This document shows positions 1-6,677 of a stretch of DNA of 6,836 bases, in pieces. The stretch's first letter is position 1, and each line of letters starts with the position of its first letter. The stretch is from Bacteroidales bacterium (GTDB lineage: Bacteria > Bacteroidota > Bacteroidia > Bacteroidales > Muribaculaceae). The stretch is taken from positions 1 through 6,836 of the forward strand of contig SFNM01000101.1 in assembly GCA_004552725.1 (NCBI GenBank), given 5' to 3'. The notes below the pieces were generated by a model. It did no database searches, was not told where the DNA came from, and saw nothing but the letters and a program-made list of their open reading frames with translations. The translations under genes and the position numbers were made by a program.

Positions 1-2
1 AA

Positions 3-98
3 GATAAGTGAAAATTCTGACATGGCAAAATCCTGGGCAACTTTTTGTTGCTCAGGAACTTATAAATAAAGTTAAATTATAGTGTTGCGGAATTAAGG
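3..98 (+). repeat. Left arm of a perfect 96-bp terminal inverted repeat
   Basis: Positions 3-98 are the exact reverse complement of 6741-6836, with position x pairing with 6839-x and no mismatch over 96 bases. Identity stops sharply on the inner side, at 98/99 versus 6741/6740. On the outer side the right arm runs to the last base of the window, so the repeat may be longer than 96 bp. The arm is AT-rich, has no ORF of note, and holds a small hairpin at 31-57. Its inner end forms the upstream part of the promoter region of the gene at 135. No recombinase or transposase is encoded between the arms. Confidence 0.97.
31..57 (-). other. Small hairpin inside the left repeat arm, possible outward-facing terminator
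   Basis: Positions 31-41 pair with 47-57 around a TTTTT loop (42-46). The 11-bp stem has one G-T pair (36/52), which becomes a C/A mismatch on the other strand. Read on the minus strand, the hairpin is followed by TTTTGCC, a short U-tract, so it would best terminate transcripts leaving the gene block at the left. On the plus strand no U-tract follows. Terminator function is an inference. Confidence 0.4.
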
Positions 99-101
99 TC
101 T

Positions 102-109
102 TATCTTTG
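102..109 (+). promoter_or_regulatory. Bacteroidetes -7 promoter box for the DUF1963 gene
   Basis: TATCTTTG fits the Bacteroidetes -7 consensus TAnnTTTG. It predicts a start of transcription near 113-118 and a leader of about 20 nt before the ATG at 135. No convincing -33 TTTG lies at the usual 19-21 bp spacing. That region (about 77-82) is inside the inverted-repeat arm, so the promoter straddles the repeat boundary. Confidence 0.6.
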
Positions 110-134
110 CATCAAACTCGAAAACTGTAAGGTC

Positions 135-773
135 ATGGCTATAAAAATTATTCAGAGTAGCACTCTTATGGAGGATGCACCTGTGGCATCATCGTTTTGG
201 TGGGGCGACCCGGACATGCTTATCGACAACGAGGACGATTTCGATTGGCCCCACACCATTGATGGCACCGATTTGTTGTTCATTGGACAAATCAACCTCT
301 CGGATCTGCCATTCGAGACACCTCTACCCAAGTCCGGGCTACTGCTTTTCTTTGCCGACATTGATTATTTCCTCGGCAATTTTGATGCCGAGCCTTGTGG
401 CGGCATCGGCCTTTGGCCCAAAGATGCCTGTAAGGTAATTTACTATCCCGCCGACAGCCTAAATCGGCTCTCGCGTATTCACTTTCTCGACAATGGCGAG
501 GTTTGCACGCCGCGTGCTCGTGGCATTACATTCGCAGAGACTTCCGAGCATGATTACGACCTCAAACTCTTCGGACAACCCTCTTGCTTCGAGCACGACG
601 ACTGGCCCGAGCCTTGCGTCGGTTGGCAGCTCTTGTTGCAAGTCGACACCGAAGAAGTAGCCGACCACAACTTGCGCTTCTACGACGACGGCCTACTCTA
701 CTTCATCATCGACCCCGACGACTTGCGCTCCGGACGCTTCGACCGCGTCCGCGCTTTCATGTACTCTTCGTAG
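135..773 (+). CDS. DUF1963 family protein (YwqG-like), function unknown
   Basis: This 212-aa acidic, soluble protein has no signal peptide or membrane segment. It shows the pattern I associate with DUF1963/YwqG proteins: a QINLSDLPF segment (residues 52-60), LPKSGLLLFF (64-73), a middle LFGQP segment (145-149), WQLLLQVDTEE (164-174), and a C-terminal DGLLYFIIDPDDLRSG stretch (185-200) followed by FDRVRAF. The family is widespread in bacteria and has no established biochemical role, so none is assigned. The ATG at 135 follows the -7 box at 102-109 with a short leader and no Shine-Dalgarno sequence, which is usual for Bacteroidetes. It appears monocistronic: 149 bp and a separate promoter divide it from the next gene. 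No clear terminator follows it. Its length seems complete for a compact family member. Confidence 0.82.
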   Translation: MAIKIIQSSTLMEDAPVASSFWWGDPDMLIDNEDDFDWPHTIDGTDLLFIGQINLSDLPFETPLPKSGLLLFFADIDYFLGNFDAEPCGGIGLWPKDACKVIYYPADSLNRLSRIHFLDNGEVCTPRARGITFAETSEHDYDLKLFGQPSCFEHDDWPEPCVGWQLLLQVDTEEVADHNLRFYDDGLLYFIIDPDDLRSGRFDRVRAFMYSS

Positions 774-838
774 CCTTTTGTTCAAAATTTTATGAAAAAT
801 GATAGATAAATTGTAAAATTATGTTAAAGTAGTGGAAG

Positions 839-873
839 TTTGTGCATTATTTCATTTTTTTACTGTAACTTTG
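839..873 (+). promoter_or_regulatory. Promoter of the Lrp/AsnC-family gene
   Basis: A perfect -7 box, TAACTTTG, lies at 866-873, and a TTTG at 839-842 is the nearest -33 candidate. The 23-bp spacer is a little longer than the usual 19-21 bp, so the -33 assignment is weak. The predicted transcript would begin near 880, giving a leader of about 45 nt before the ATG at 923. Confidence 0.6.
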
Positions 874-906
874 CTAAATAATCAACAGATATAGCACATT
901 ATTTCA
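845..906 (+). repeat. Pair of 10-bp direct repeats flanking the promoter
   Basis: CATTATTTCA occurs at 845-854 and again at 897-906, 52 bp apart (about five helical turns), one copy on each side of the -7 box at 866-873. Lrp-family proteins often repress their own gene by binding several sites on one face of the helix. These repeats are therefore candidate operators for the downstream product, although AT-rich chance similarity is possible. Confidence 0.35.
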
Positions 907-922
907 CTTCCCTATATATATT

Positions 923-1390
923 ATGGAAAAAATCGACAACCTCGACCGCAAGATTCTCCACATTATTATGCGCAACGCTCGCATCCCCTCTAAGGATGTG
1001 GCTGTTAGTTGTGGCGTTTCTCGCGCTGCTATCCACCAACGCATCCAGCGCCTCATCGAACTCAACGTCATCACAGGCTCCGGATACCGCGTCAACCCTA
1101 AAGTCCTCGGATACTCCACCTGCACATATATCGGCGTGAACCTCGAACGCGCCGCCACTTACCGCGACGTCATCCCCGAATTCGAAAAAATTCCCGAAAT
1201 CGTGGAATGTCACTTCACCACCGGACCTTACACCATGCTCATCAAACTCTATGCTCGCGACAATGAGCATCTTATGGACTTGCTCAACAACAAAATCCAG
1301 ATGATCCACGGCGTCACCGGCACCGAAACACTCATCTCCCTCGAACAATCTATTGCGCGCGAAATTCCCACAAATTACGTCGACGAATAA
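923..1390 (+). CDS. Lrp/AsnC family transcriptional regulator
   Basis: The 155-aa protein has the standard length and plan of the family. An N-terminal winged helix-turn-helix (about residues 5-55) opens with the typical NLDRKILHIIMRNAR stretch, and its recognition helix lies in VSRAAIHQRIQRLIE. A C-terminal RAM (regulation of amino acid metabolism) domain follows (about 68-145), including a VECHFTTGPYTMLIK strand-turn-strand segment that contributes to effector binding and oligomer formation in the family. It is a cytoplasmic DNA-binding protein that likely responds to an amino acid or related metabolite; the ligand and targets cannot be read from sequence. The ATG at 923 gives the canonical N terminus. 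It forms a single-gene unit with its own promoter and terminator. Direct repeats around the promoter may allow autoregulation. Confidence 0.93.
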   Translation: MEKIDNLDRKILHIIMRNARIPSKDVAVSCGVSRAAIHQRIQRLIELNVITGSGYRVNPKVLGYSTCTYIGVNLERAATYRDVIPEFEKIPEIVECHFTTGPYTMLIKLYARDNEHLMDLLNNKIQMIHGVTGTETLISLEQSIAREIPTNYVDE

Positions 1391-1400
1391 ACCACATCAG

Positions 1401-1430
1401 CGGCGCGGCATCAAAGTCGCGCCGTTTTTT
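1401..1430 (+). terminator. Intrinsic terminator after the Lrp-family gene
   Basis: CGGCGCG (1401-1407) pairs perfectly with CGCGCCG (1418-1424) around a 10-nt loop. Six T residues follow at 1425-1430, and three more come after one A. It starts 11 bp after the stop codon. This is the clearest rho-independent terminator in the window, and it separates the regulator from the TamL unit. Confidence 0.92.
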
Positions 1431-1485
1431 ATTTCCAATCCGCTATATTCCACGCCCTCGCTGATGCCGTTTGCAAAAGTTTTTG

Positions 1486-1493
1486 TAACTTTG
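1486..1493 (+). promoter_or_regulatory. -7 promoter box immediately before the TamL-type gene
   Basis: TAACTTTG is a perfect TAnnTTTG box ending only 5 bp before the GTG at 1499. Transcription would be expected to start at or within a few bases of that codon, implying a leaderless or nearly leaderless mRNA. A TTTG at 1470-1473 is too close (12 bp) to be a normal -33 element, and I see no good alternative. Confidence 0.6.
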
Positions 1494-1498
1494 CACCC

Positions 1499-3826
1499 GT
1501 GAAATCATTTCGACTCATCTCCAAAATAGCCTTTGGGCTCTTTTTCGTGACTGTGCTCTGCTTGGTGGCAGGGTGTAGCCCCGTTAAGCATGTGCCACAA
1601 GGGCAATATCTCCTCGATAACGTTCACATCACCATCAACGGCGACCGACAAGTCAAATCCGAAGAACTAATAAACTTCCTGCGCCAAACGCCCAACCACA
1701 AAGTACTCGGCTTCGCCAAAATCCAACTCGCCACTTACTCTCTATCAGGGCGCGACTCAACTCATTGGTACAATCGCTGGCTTCGCCGCATCGGTCAACC
1801 TCCGGTAATCTACGACTCTCAACTCACCGACGCTTCCGCCCAGCAACTGCGTCAGGCATTGGTAAATCGTGGATACACCGACGCATACGTTACTGTCGAC
1901 ACCACCTTTAACCCCGAACGCCGTCGAGCACAAGTCACATACAACGTGGTGACCGGCACGCCCCACCGCATCTCATCAATCCAATACAACATACCCGACT
2001 CAGCCATCAACGCCATAGTCACTGCCGACTCTTCTTTGGTTGAAGTCAACTCCGGCGACTTGTTCGACCGCAACCGACTCGATGGTGTGCGCACTGCTAT
2101 CACCCAGCGCATGCGCACCAACGGATACTATTCCTTCTCGCGCGATAATATTTCATTCACCGCCGACACTATTCGCGGAAACAAGAACATCGACCTCACG
2201 CTCAATATCGATGCACCGCGCGACTCCGCCGGCAACATAGAGCGTATGCCGGTATATGTGTTTCGGTCTGTCTCATTCAACGCTTGCGAAGATGATGTCC
2301 CTACCGACACCGCCACTTATCGAGGTATCTGCGTGGTGTATGGCTCAAATAAATTCATCAAGCCAACTGCCCTCTACGAGAAGTGCTTCATCATGCCCGG
2401 CGACCGCTACAACGCTTCTAACGTGGACCGCACATACTCCGCCCTGGCCGCTCTACCAATTCTCAAATTCATCAACATCGAGGTTACGCCCATCGACTCG
2501 CCTGCTCCTGCCGACACTATGATGCTCGATGCCATAATCAACATCTCGCGCAATCGTCATCACACCATAACAGTCGAAGCCGAAGGAACAAACTCCGAAG
2601 GCGACCTCGGCTTCGGACTCGGGGCTACTTACCAAAACCGCAACCTTTGGCACCGATCCGAACTACTTACCGTGAAATTTCGTACCGCCTACGAAAGCCT
2701 CTCCGGCGATCTCGACGGGCTAATCAACAAACGCTATTCCGAATATGCCGGCGAAACTTCAATCACATTCCCCAAATTCGTGATGCCCTTCACCTCGCGA
2801 GCATTCCGCAAGCGCATGCAAGCCACCACCGAATTTGCCGTGTCGTTCAACTACCAGGAACGACCGGAGTACACTCGCGTAATCGCCGGCTTTGCTTGGC
2901 GATACAAATGGAACCAGCGTATGCGCGACAACTTGCGCCGGCACACTTTCGACCTCATCGATATCAACTACGTGCGTCTGCCTCGCTCTACTTTTAACTT
3001 TATCGAAGAAATCGCCCCCGACAACCCGCTATTGCGCTACTCCTACGAGGACCACTTCATTATGCGCATGGGCTACACCTACTCCCACACCAACCGCCGA
3101 ATACCTACAGTGGAAGTAAACGCTTTCGCCATGCAGCCTTCTATCACATCCATTCGCGCTTCGATCGAAACAGCAGGCAACACCCTCTTCGGCTTCTCCA
3201 AACTTTTCGGGAGCCCCGAAGCCGACGGCGCCTACAAGGTATTCGGTATTCAATTCTCCCAATACGTCAAAGGTGAATTCGACTATACTTACGCACGCAA
3301 CTTCAACTCACGCAACCAACTCGCTTGGCGCGTGGGCTTCGGTTTCGCTTATCCCTACGGCAACTCTTATATGGTGCCATTCGAAAAACGCTTTTATGCC
3401 GGCGGCGCTAACGGCGTGCGCGGCTGGGGTGTGCGCACCCTCGGCCCCGGCGCTTACGACTCGCGAGTAGACCAAAGCGACTTCATCAACCAGTGCGGCG
3501 ACATTTCATTCATCGCTTCAATGGAATACCGCGCCAAACTCTTCTGGGTATTCGAAGGCGCTCTATTCATTGATGCCGGCAACGTGTGGACCATCCACAA
3601 CTATCCCAACCAACCCGACGGTATGTTCCACTTCAACAAATTCTACAAGCAAATTGCCGCATCCTACGGTGTAGGCTTGCGTATGGACTTCACATACTTC
3701 CTCCTCCGTCTCGACCTCGGCCTCAAGGCTCACAATCCGGCCAAAGGACAAGAGCCCTGGCCTATCTTCCACCCCAAATGGAGTCGCGACGCCAATTTCC
3801 ACTTCTCTGTGGGATACCCATTCTAA
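1499..3826 (+). CDS. tamL: TamL-type Omp85 outer-membrane assembly lipoprotein (BamA/TamA superfamily)
   Basis: This 775-aa protein starts with a lipoprotein signal: basic residues K2, R5 and K9, a hydrophobic core, and the lipobox LVAGC with C26 as the lipidated cysteine. Three POTRA-like regions follow (roughly 38-155, 156-248 and 250-348), then a 16-stranded-type barrel (about 352-775). The barrel carries the Omp85 hallmark GGANGVRGW, with VRGW at 640-643 in the expected lock loop, and ends in the aromatic beta-signal FHFSVGYPF. TamA-like proteins with a lipid anchor (TamL) are typical of Bacteroidetes and are thought to help insert or export envelope proteins with TamB; no tamB is present here. 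Residues after C26 show no acidic surface-export signal, consistent with POTRA domains in the periplasm. The GTG start is chosen because it alone yields the complete signal peptide and no in-frame ATG lies upstream. A plain BamA is less likely because of the lipobox and few POTRAs. Confidence 0.87.
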   Translation: MKSFRLISKIAFGLFFVTVLCLVAGCSPVKHVPQGQYLLDNVHITINGDRQVKSEELINFLRQTPNHKVLGFAKIQLATYSLSGRDSTHWYNRWLRRIGQPPVIYDSQLTDASAQQLRQALVNRGYTDAYVTVDTTFNPERRRAQVTYNVVTGTPHRISSIQYNIPDSAINAIVTADSSLVEVNSGDLFDRNRLDGVRTAITQRMRTNGYYSFSRDNISFTADTIRGNKNIDLTLNIDAPRDSAGNIERMPVYVFRSVSFNACEDDVPTDTATYRGICVVYGSNKFIKPTALYEKCFIMPGDRYNASNVDRTYSALAALPILKFINIEVTPIDSPAPADTMMLDAIINISRNRHHTITVEAEGTNSEGDLGFGLGATYQNRNLWHRSELLTVKFRTAYESLSGDLDGLINKRYSEYAGETSITFPKFVMPFTSRAFRKRMQATTEFAVSFNYQERPEYTRVIAGFAWRYKWNQRMRDNLRRHTFDLIDINYVRLPRSTFNFIEEIAPDNPLLRYSYEDHFIMRMGYTYSHTNRRIPTVEVNAFAMQPSITSIRASIETAGNTLFGFSKLFGSPEADGAYKVFGIQFSQYVKGEFDYTYARNFNSRNQLAWRVGFGFAYPYGNSYMVPFEKRFYAGGANGVRGWGVRTLGPGAYDSRVDQSDFINQCGDISFIASMEYRAKLFWVFEGALFIDAGNVWTIHNYPNQPDGMFHFNKFYKQIAASYGVGLRMDFTYFLLRLDLGLKAHNPAKGQEPWPIFHPKWSRDANFHFSVGYPF

Positions 3827-3838
3827 CAATCTCCGATT

Positions 3839-4486
3839 ATGAAAACTCTCGCCATCTTCGACCTCGACGGCACTCTCCTCAACACTATCGACGACCTCGC
3901 TACTGCCGTAAACCACGCCCTTGAAGTCAACAACTATCCCACTCACTCAATCGCCGACTATCGTCTGATGGTAGGAAACGGGGTGCGTCGTCTCATCGAA
4001 CGAGCACTCCCGGCCGATGACCGCTCCGAGGCTATAATCGACAAACTCCTCGCCGACTTCCGACTATATTACGACCAACACCTCCACGACTTCACCACCC
4101 CTTACCCAGGCATCGTTAATCTCCTTGAGCAAATGCGCCAACGAGGCATCGCGCTTGCCGTGGCATCGAACAAATACGAAAGCGCCGTGCGTCGTCTCAT
4201 CTCCGCTCTCTTCCCAGAGATTGAGTTCGTGGCCGTCTGTGGCAACGTGGAAGGCGTGCCCACCAAGCCCGACCCATCTATTGTATTTCGCATCCTTGCC
4301 GACCACCCAACTCCCAAAGCCGACATTATTTATATAGGTGACTCCGCCGTCGACATCGAAACCGCTCGCCGCGCCGGTGTCACATCCGTTGGAGTCACCT
4401 GGGGCTTCCGTCCGGAACGCGAACTAACAGCCGCCCTCGCCGACCATATCATCTCATCCCCCGCCGAAATCCTTTCCCTGCTCTAA
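3839..4486 (+). CDS. gph: HAD-superfamily phosphatase, phosphoglycolate phosphatase-like
   Basis: The 215-aa cytoplasmic enzyme carries all four HAD motifs. FDLDGTLL supplies nucleophile D8, acid/base D10 and T12. LAVASN supplies S110. K143 lies in TKPDPSIVF. GDSAVDIETA supplies D168 and D172 for magnesium binding. A helical type-1 cap lies between motifs I and II (about residues 15-90). Length and motif spacing match the Gph/PGMB-like branch, whose members hydrolyse 2-phosphoglycolate or other small phosphate esters; the exact substrate is not certain from sequence, so the symbol is tentative. The ATG begins 12 bp after the tamL stop with no promoter or terminator between, so the two are likely co-transcribed. 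There is no Shine-Dalgarno sequence. No motif residue is missing. Confidence 0.88.
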   Translation: MKTLAIFDLDGTLLNTIDDLATAVNHALEVNNYPTHSIADYRLMVGNGVRRLIERALPADDRSEAIIDKLLADFRLYYDQHLHDFTTPYPGIVNLLEQMRQRGIALAVASNKYESAVRRLISALFPEIEFVAVCGNVEGVPTKPDPSIVFRILADHPTPKADIIYIGDSAVDIETARRAGVTSVGVTWGFRPERELTAALADHIISSPAEILSLL

Positions 4487-4518
4487 CCCACCACCCTAAG
4501 TAGCGAGGTGAAGAATTT

Positions 4519-4550
4519 TTTGTGTATGTTGCGATTTTTTGCTACTTTTG
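4519..4550 (+). promoter_or_regulatory. Bacteroidetes promoter for the glycosyltransferase-dihydroorotase unit
   Basis: TTTG at 4519-4522 and TACTTTTG at 4543-4550 match the -33 and -7 elements with a 20-bp spacer, the best full match in the window. Transcription should begin near 4555-4560, giving a leader of about 40 nt before the ATG at 4599. This placement also rules out an upstream translation start at 4539. Confidence 0.75.
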
Positions 4551-4598
4551 CAGAGTGAAAATACCCGAAAGGCTTTAGAAACGCTGAAAAACCTGATT

Positions 4599-5369
4599 AT
4601 GAGCACAAAAGCATCGAGCACTGCCCATGAGGCAGTGGTGATTATTCCAATGTATAATGAATGTGAAAACGCGGCTGCAATTATCGATGCAGTGCTCGCG
4701 TTGGACCATGATTTCGACGTGTTGGTGATTGACGATAATTCACCCGACGGCACAGCCGCTATCGTTCGCGAAAAGATAGCGGCAAACCCCGGACGCGTGA
4801 ATTTGATTGAACGCACCGGCAAGTTGGGATTGGGCACTGCTTATATCACCGGGTTCAAATGGGCACTCCAACAAGGATATGATTATATCTGCGAAATGGA
4901 TGCCGATTTTTCGCACAATCCGCTCGATTTGCTGAAGTTGTATAAGGCTACAGCCGAGGATGGCGCAGATGTGGCCATCGGCTCGCGATATGTGACCGGC
5001 GTGAATGTGGTGAATTGGCCTATGGGCAGAGTGATGATGTCATATTACGCTTCGAAGTATGTGCGCATCGTTACCGGTATGCCTGTCCACGACACTACCG
5101 CCGGCTTCGTATGCTATCGCCGTCGTGTGTTGGAAGCCCTGCCCTTGGATGCTATCAAGTTCAAAGGTTATGCCTTCCAAATTGAGATGAAATTTACAGC
5201 CTACAAATATGGGTTTAAGATCACGGAGGTGCCCATCATCTTCGTAAATCGCGTGCTTGGCACTTCAAAGATGAGTAGCGGTATCTTCGGCGAGGCTGTA
5301 TTCGGTGTAATACGCCTGAAATGGAACAGCCTGTGGCATAAGTTTCCCGACTACTCACAGAAAGCATGA
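4599..5369 (+). CDS. Polyprenyl-phosphate glycosyltransferase, DPM1-like (GT2 family)
   Basis: The 256-aa protein is a single GT-A fold glycosyltransferase resembling dolichol-phosphate mannose synthase. Visible motifs are IPMYNE (16-21), the nucleotide-binding DDNSPDGT (45-52), GKLGLG (74-79), the metal-binding EMDADFSH (99-106, with D101 and D103), HDTTAGF (164-170) and GTSKM (221-225). It probably transfers a sugar, most likely mannose from GDP-mannose, to undecaprenyl or another polyprenyl phosphate at the inner face of the cytoplasmic membrane, giving a lipid-linked donor for glycosylation. It lacks the C-terminal transmembrane domains of ArnC/GtrB-like enzymes, so it is a soluble or peripheral type. 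The reading frame stays open upstream to a TTG at 4539, but that lies before the predicted transcript start; ATG 4599 gives the normal N terminus. Its last four bases overlap the next gene. Donor sugar is inferred from family only. Confidence 0.9.
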   Translation: MSTKASSTAHEAVVIIPMYNECENAAAIIDAVLALDHDFDVLVIDDNSPDGTAAIVREKIAANPGRVNLIERTGKLGLGTAYITGFKWALQQGYDYICEMDADFSHNPLDLLKLYKATAEDGADVAIGSRYVTGVNVVNWPMGRVMMSYYASKYVRIVTGMPVHDTTAGFVCYRRRVLEALPLDAIKFKGYAFQIEMKFTAYKYGFKITEVPIIFVNRVLGTSKMSSGIFGEAVFGVIRLKWNSLWHKFPDYSQKA

Positions 5370-6667
5370 ACATACTTATTTATAATGCATTGATAGTGAA
5401 CGGTGAAGAAACACCGTTCACCGGATGGTTACGCACCGAAGGCAAATTTATTTCAGCCATCGGCCGTGGCGAGTATCTCCAGGAATTGCCACACCACACA
5501 GAAGTGATTGATGCTCGCGGAGCGATGCTGATGCCCGGGGCTATTGACTGCCACGTTCATTTTCGCGAGCCGGGCCTCGAACATAAAGCCACTATAGCGA
5601 GCGAAAGCGCTGCGGCTGTAGCCGGTGGTGTTACCTCTTATATAGATATGCCCAATTGCGTGCCGACTACCACCTCAATCGCTGCGTGGGAAGACAAAAT
5701 GCGTCGAGCCGAAATCTCTTCAGCGGCCAACTACGGCTTTATGCTTGGGGCCACCTCGACAAACTTGGCCGAACTTCAGCGCGCCGACTATTCCACGGTT
5801 GCTGCCGTGAAAGTATTTATGGGCTCATCTACCGGGAATATGCTACTTGAAGAACGCGATGCTCTGCGAGCCGTGTTTGCCGACCAACCCGGCCGTGTAG
5901 TTGTCCATGCTGAAGACCAACGCATCATCAATGAAACCACGGCACGACTCCGACCAACGCTCGATGCCTCTGACATCTCCTCTCACTCGCTCCTACGTCC
6001 GGTCGAAGCCTGCGTTGCCGCCACCGAACGAGCCATGGAATTGGCTTCGCACTACGGCACTCGCCTCCATGTGGCGCACATCACCACTGAAGCCGAAACG
6101 CGCCTCTTCGACCCTGCTCAATCACCCCAAGGGCGACAAATCACCGGCGAGGTATCACCCCATCATCTGCTCTGGTGCTCCGACGATTACGCTCACCTCG
6201 GAGCACGCATCAAGATGAACCCGGCAGTGAAATCGGCTTCTGACCGTGCGGCCTTGCGCCAAGCGCTACAACAAGGGAGACTCGATATCGTTGCCACCGA
6301 CCACGCGCCTCATTTGCTCAGCGAAAAAGAAGGCGACGTATTCCATGCCGTAAGCGGTGCACCTATGGTGCAATTCTCGCTCCAATCAGTACTCGACATC
6401 TTCGATGATGCCACCTTGGCTGTGCGCCGAATGGCTAATGGCCCGGCGCTTTTGTTTGGCATCGAAAAGCGCGGCTTCCTGCGCGCCGGATACTATGCCG
6501 ATATGGTGATGGTAGAGCGGCTCAACTCACCAGACATCATCACCGATGCCGACGTAAAGAGCCTATGCGGGTGGACACCACTCAACGGCTACGCTACCCA
6601 CCACCGCATCATTCGCACATGGGTCAACGGCGGCCACAAGCCCCTACCCCTACATTTCCAGCCTTAA
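5366..6667 (+). CDS. pyrC: Dihydroorotase (type I-like amidohydrolase)
   Basis: This 433-aa cytoplasmic enzyme cyclises N-carbamoyl-aspartate to dihydroorotate, the third step of de novo pyrimidine synthesis. It has the amidohydrolase barrel with zinc ligands in DCHVHFREPG (H63 and H65, with substrate-binding R67), a lysine in AVKVFMGSSTGN (K149) placed where a carboxylated bridging lysine is found in related enzymes, H181 in VVHAED, H238 in VAHITT, and catalytic D312 in ATDHAPH. The substrate-loop segment MNPAVKS (284-290) and the C-terminal GYYADMVMVE strand closing the small beta domain are intact. Length is normal for the long (class I-like) form, unlike the shorter E. coli type. The start is an ATGA overlap with the glycosyltransferase stop, so the two are translationally coupled from the promoter at 4519-4550. 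A dihydropyrimidinase or allantoinase is a less likely alternative because FREPG and the neighbourhood favour dihydroorotase. Confidence 0.93.
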   Translation: MNILIYNALIVNGEETPFTGWLRTEGKFISAIGRGEYLQELPHHTEVIDARGAMLMPGAIDCHVHFREPGLEHKATIASESAAAVAGGVTSYIDMPNCVPTTTSIAAWEDKMRRAEISSAANYGFMLGATSTNLAELQRADYSTVAAVKVFMGSSTGNMLLEERDALRAVFADQPGRVVVHAEDQRIINETTARLRPTLDASDISSHSLLRPVEACVAATERAMELASHYGTRLHVAHITTEAETRLFDPAQSPQGRQITGEVSPHHLLWCSDDYAHLGARIKMNPAVKSASDRAALRQALQQGRLDIVATDHAPHLLSEKEGDVFHAVSGAPMVQFSLQSVLDIFDDATLAVRRMANGPALLFGIEKRGFLRAGYYADMVMVERLNSPDIITDADVKSLCGWTPLNGYATHHRIIRTWVNGGHKPLPLHFQP

Positions 6668-6677
6668 TAGCACTAAA

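Noticed and set aside
774..838. Terminator or small gene after the DUF1963 gene
   Set aside because: The stretch is AT-rich with no stable stem, no T-tract after a stem, and no ORF with a plausible start.
899..1348. 149-aa open frame on the minus strand under the Lrp-family gene
   Set aside because: It is antisense to a clear, family-matching gene and results from its codon bias; no promoter or family pattern supports it.
1470..1473. TTTG as the -33 element of the tamL promoter
   Set aside because: Only 12 bp separate it from the -7 box, well short of the usual 19-21 bp.
2647..2997. 116-aa plus-strand open frame in another frame of tamL
   Set aside because: It is an Arg/His-rich shadow frame inside a continuous, motif-bearing beta-barrel gene.
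3563..3946. 127-aa minus-strand open frame across the tamL/HAD junction
   Set aside because: It is acidic, low-complexity-like antisense translation of two well-supported genes.
4539..4598. Upstream extension of the glycosyltransferase to a TTG start at 4539
   Set aside because: It would begin within the promoter, before the predicted transcript start, and adds 20 residues not seen in DPM1-like proteins. ATG 4599 is preferred.
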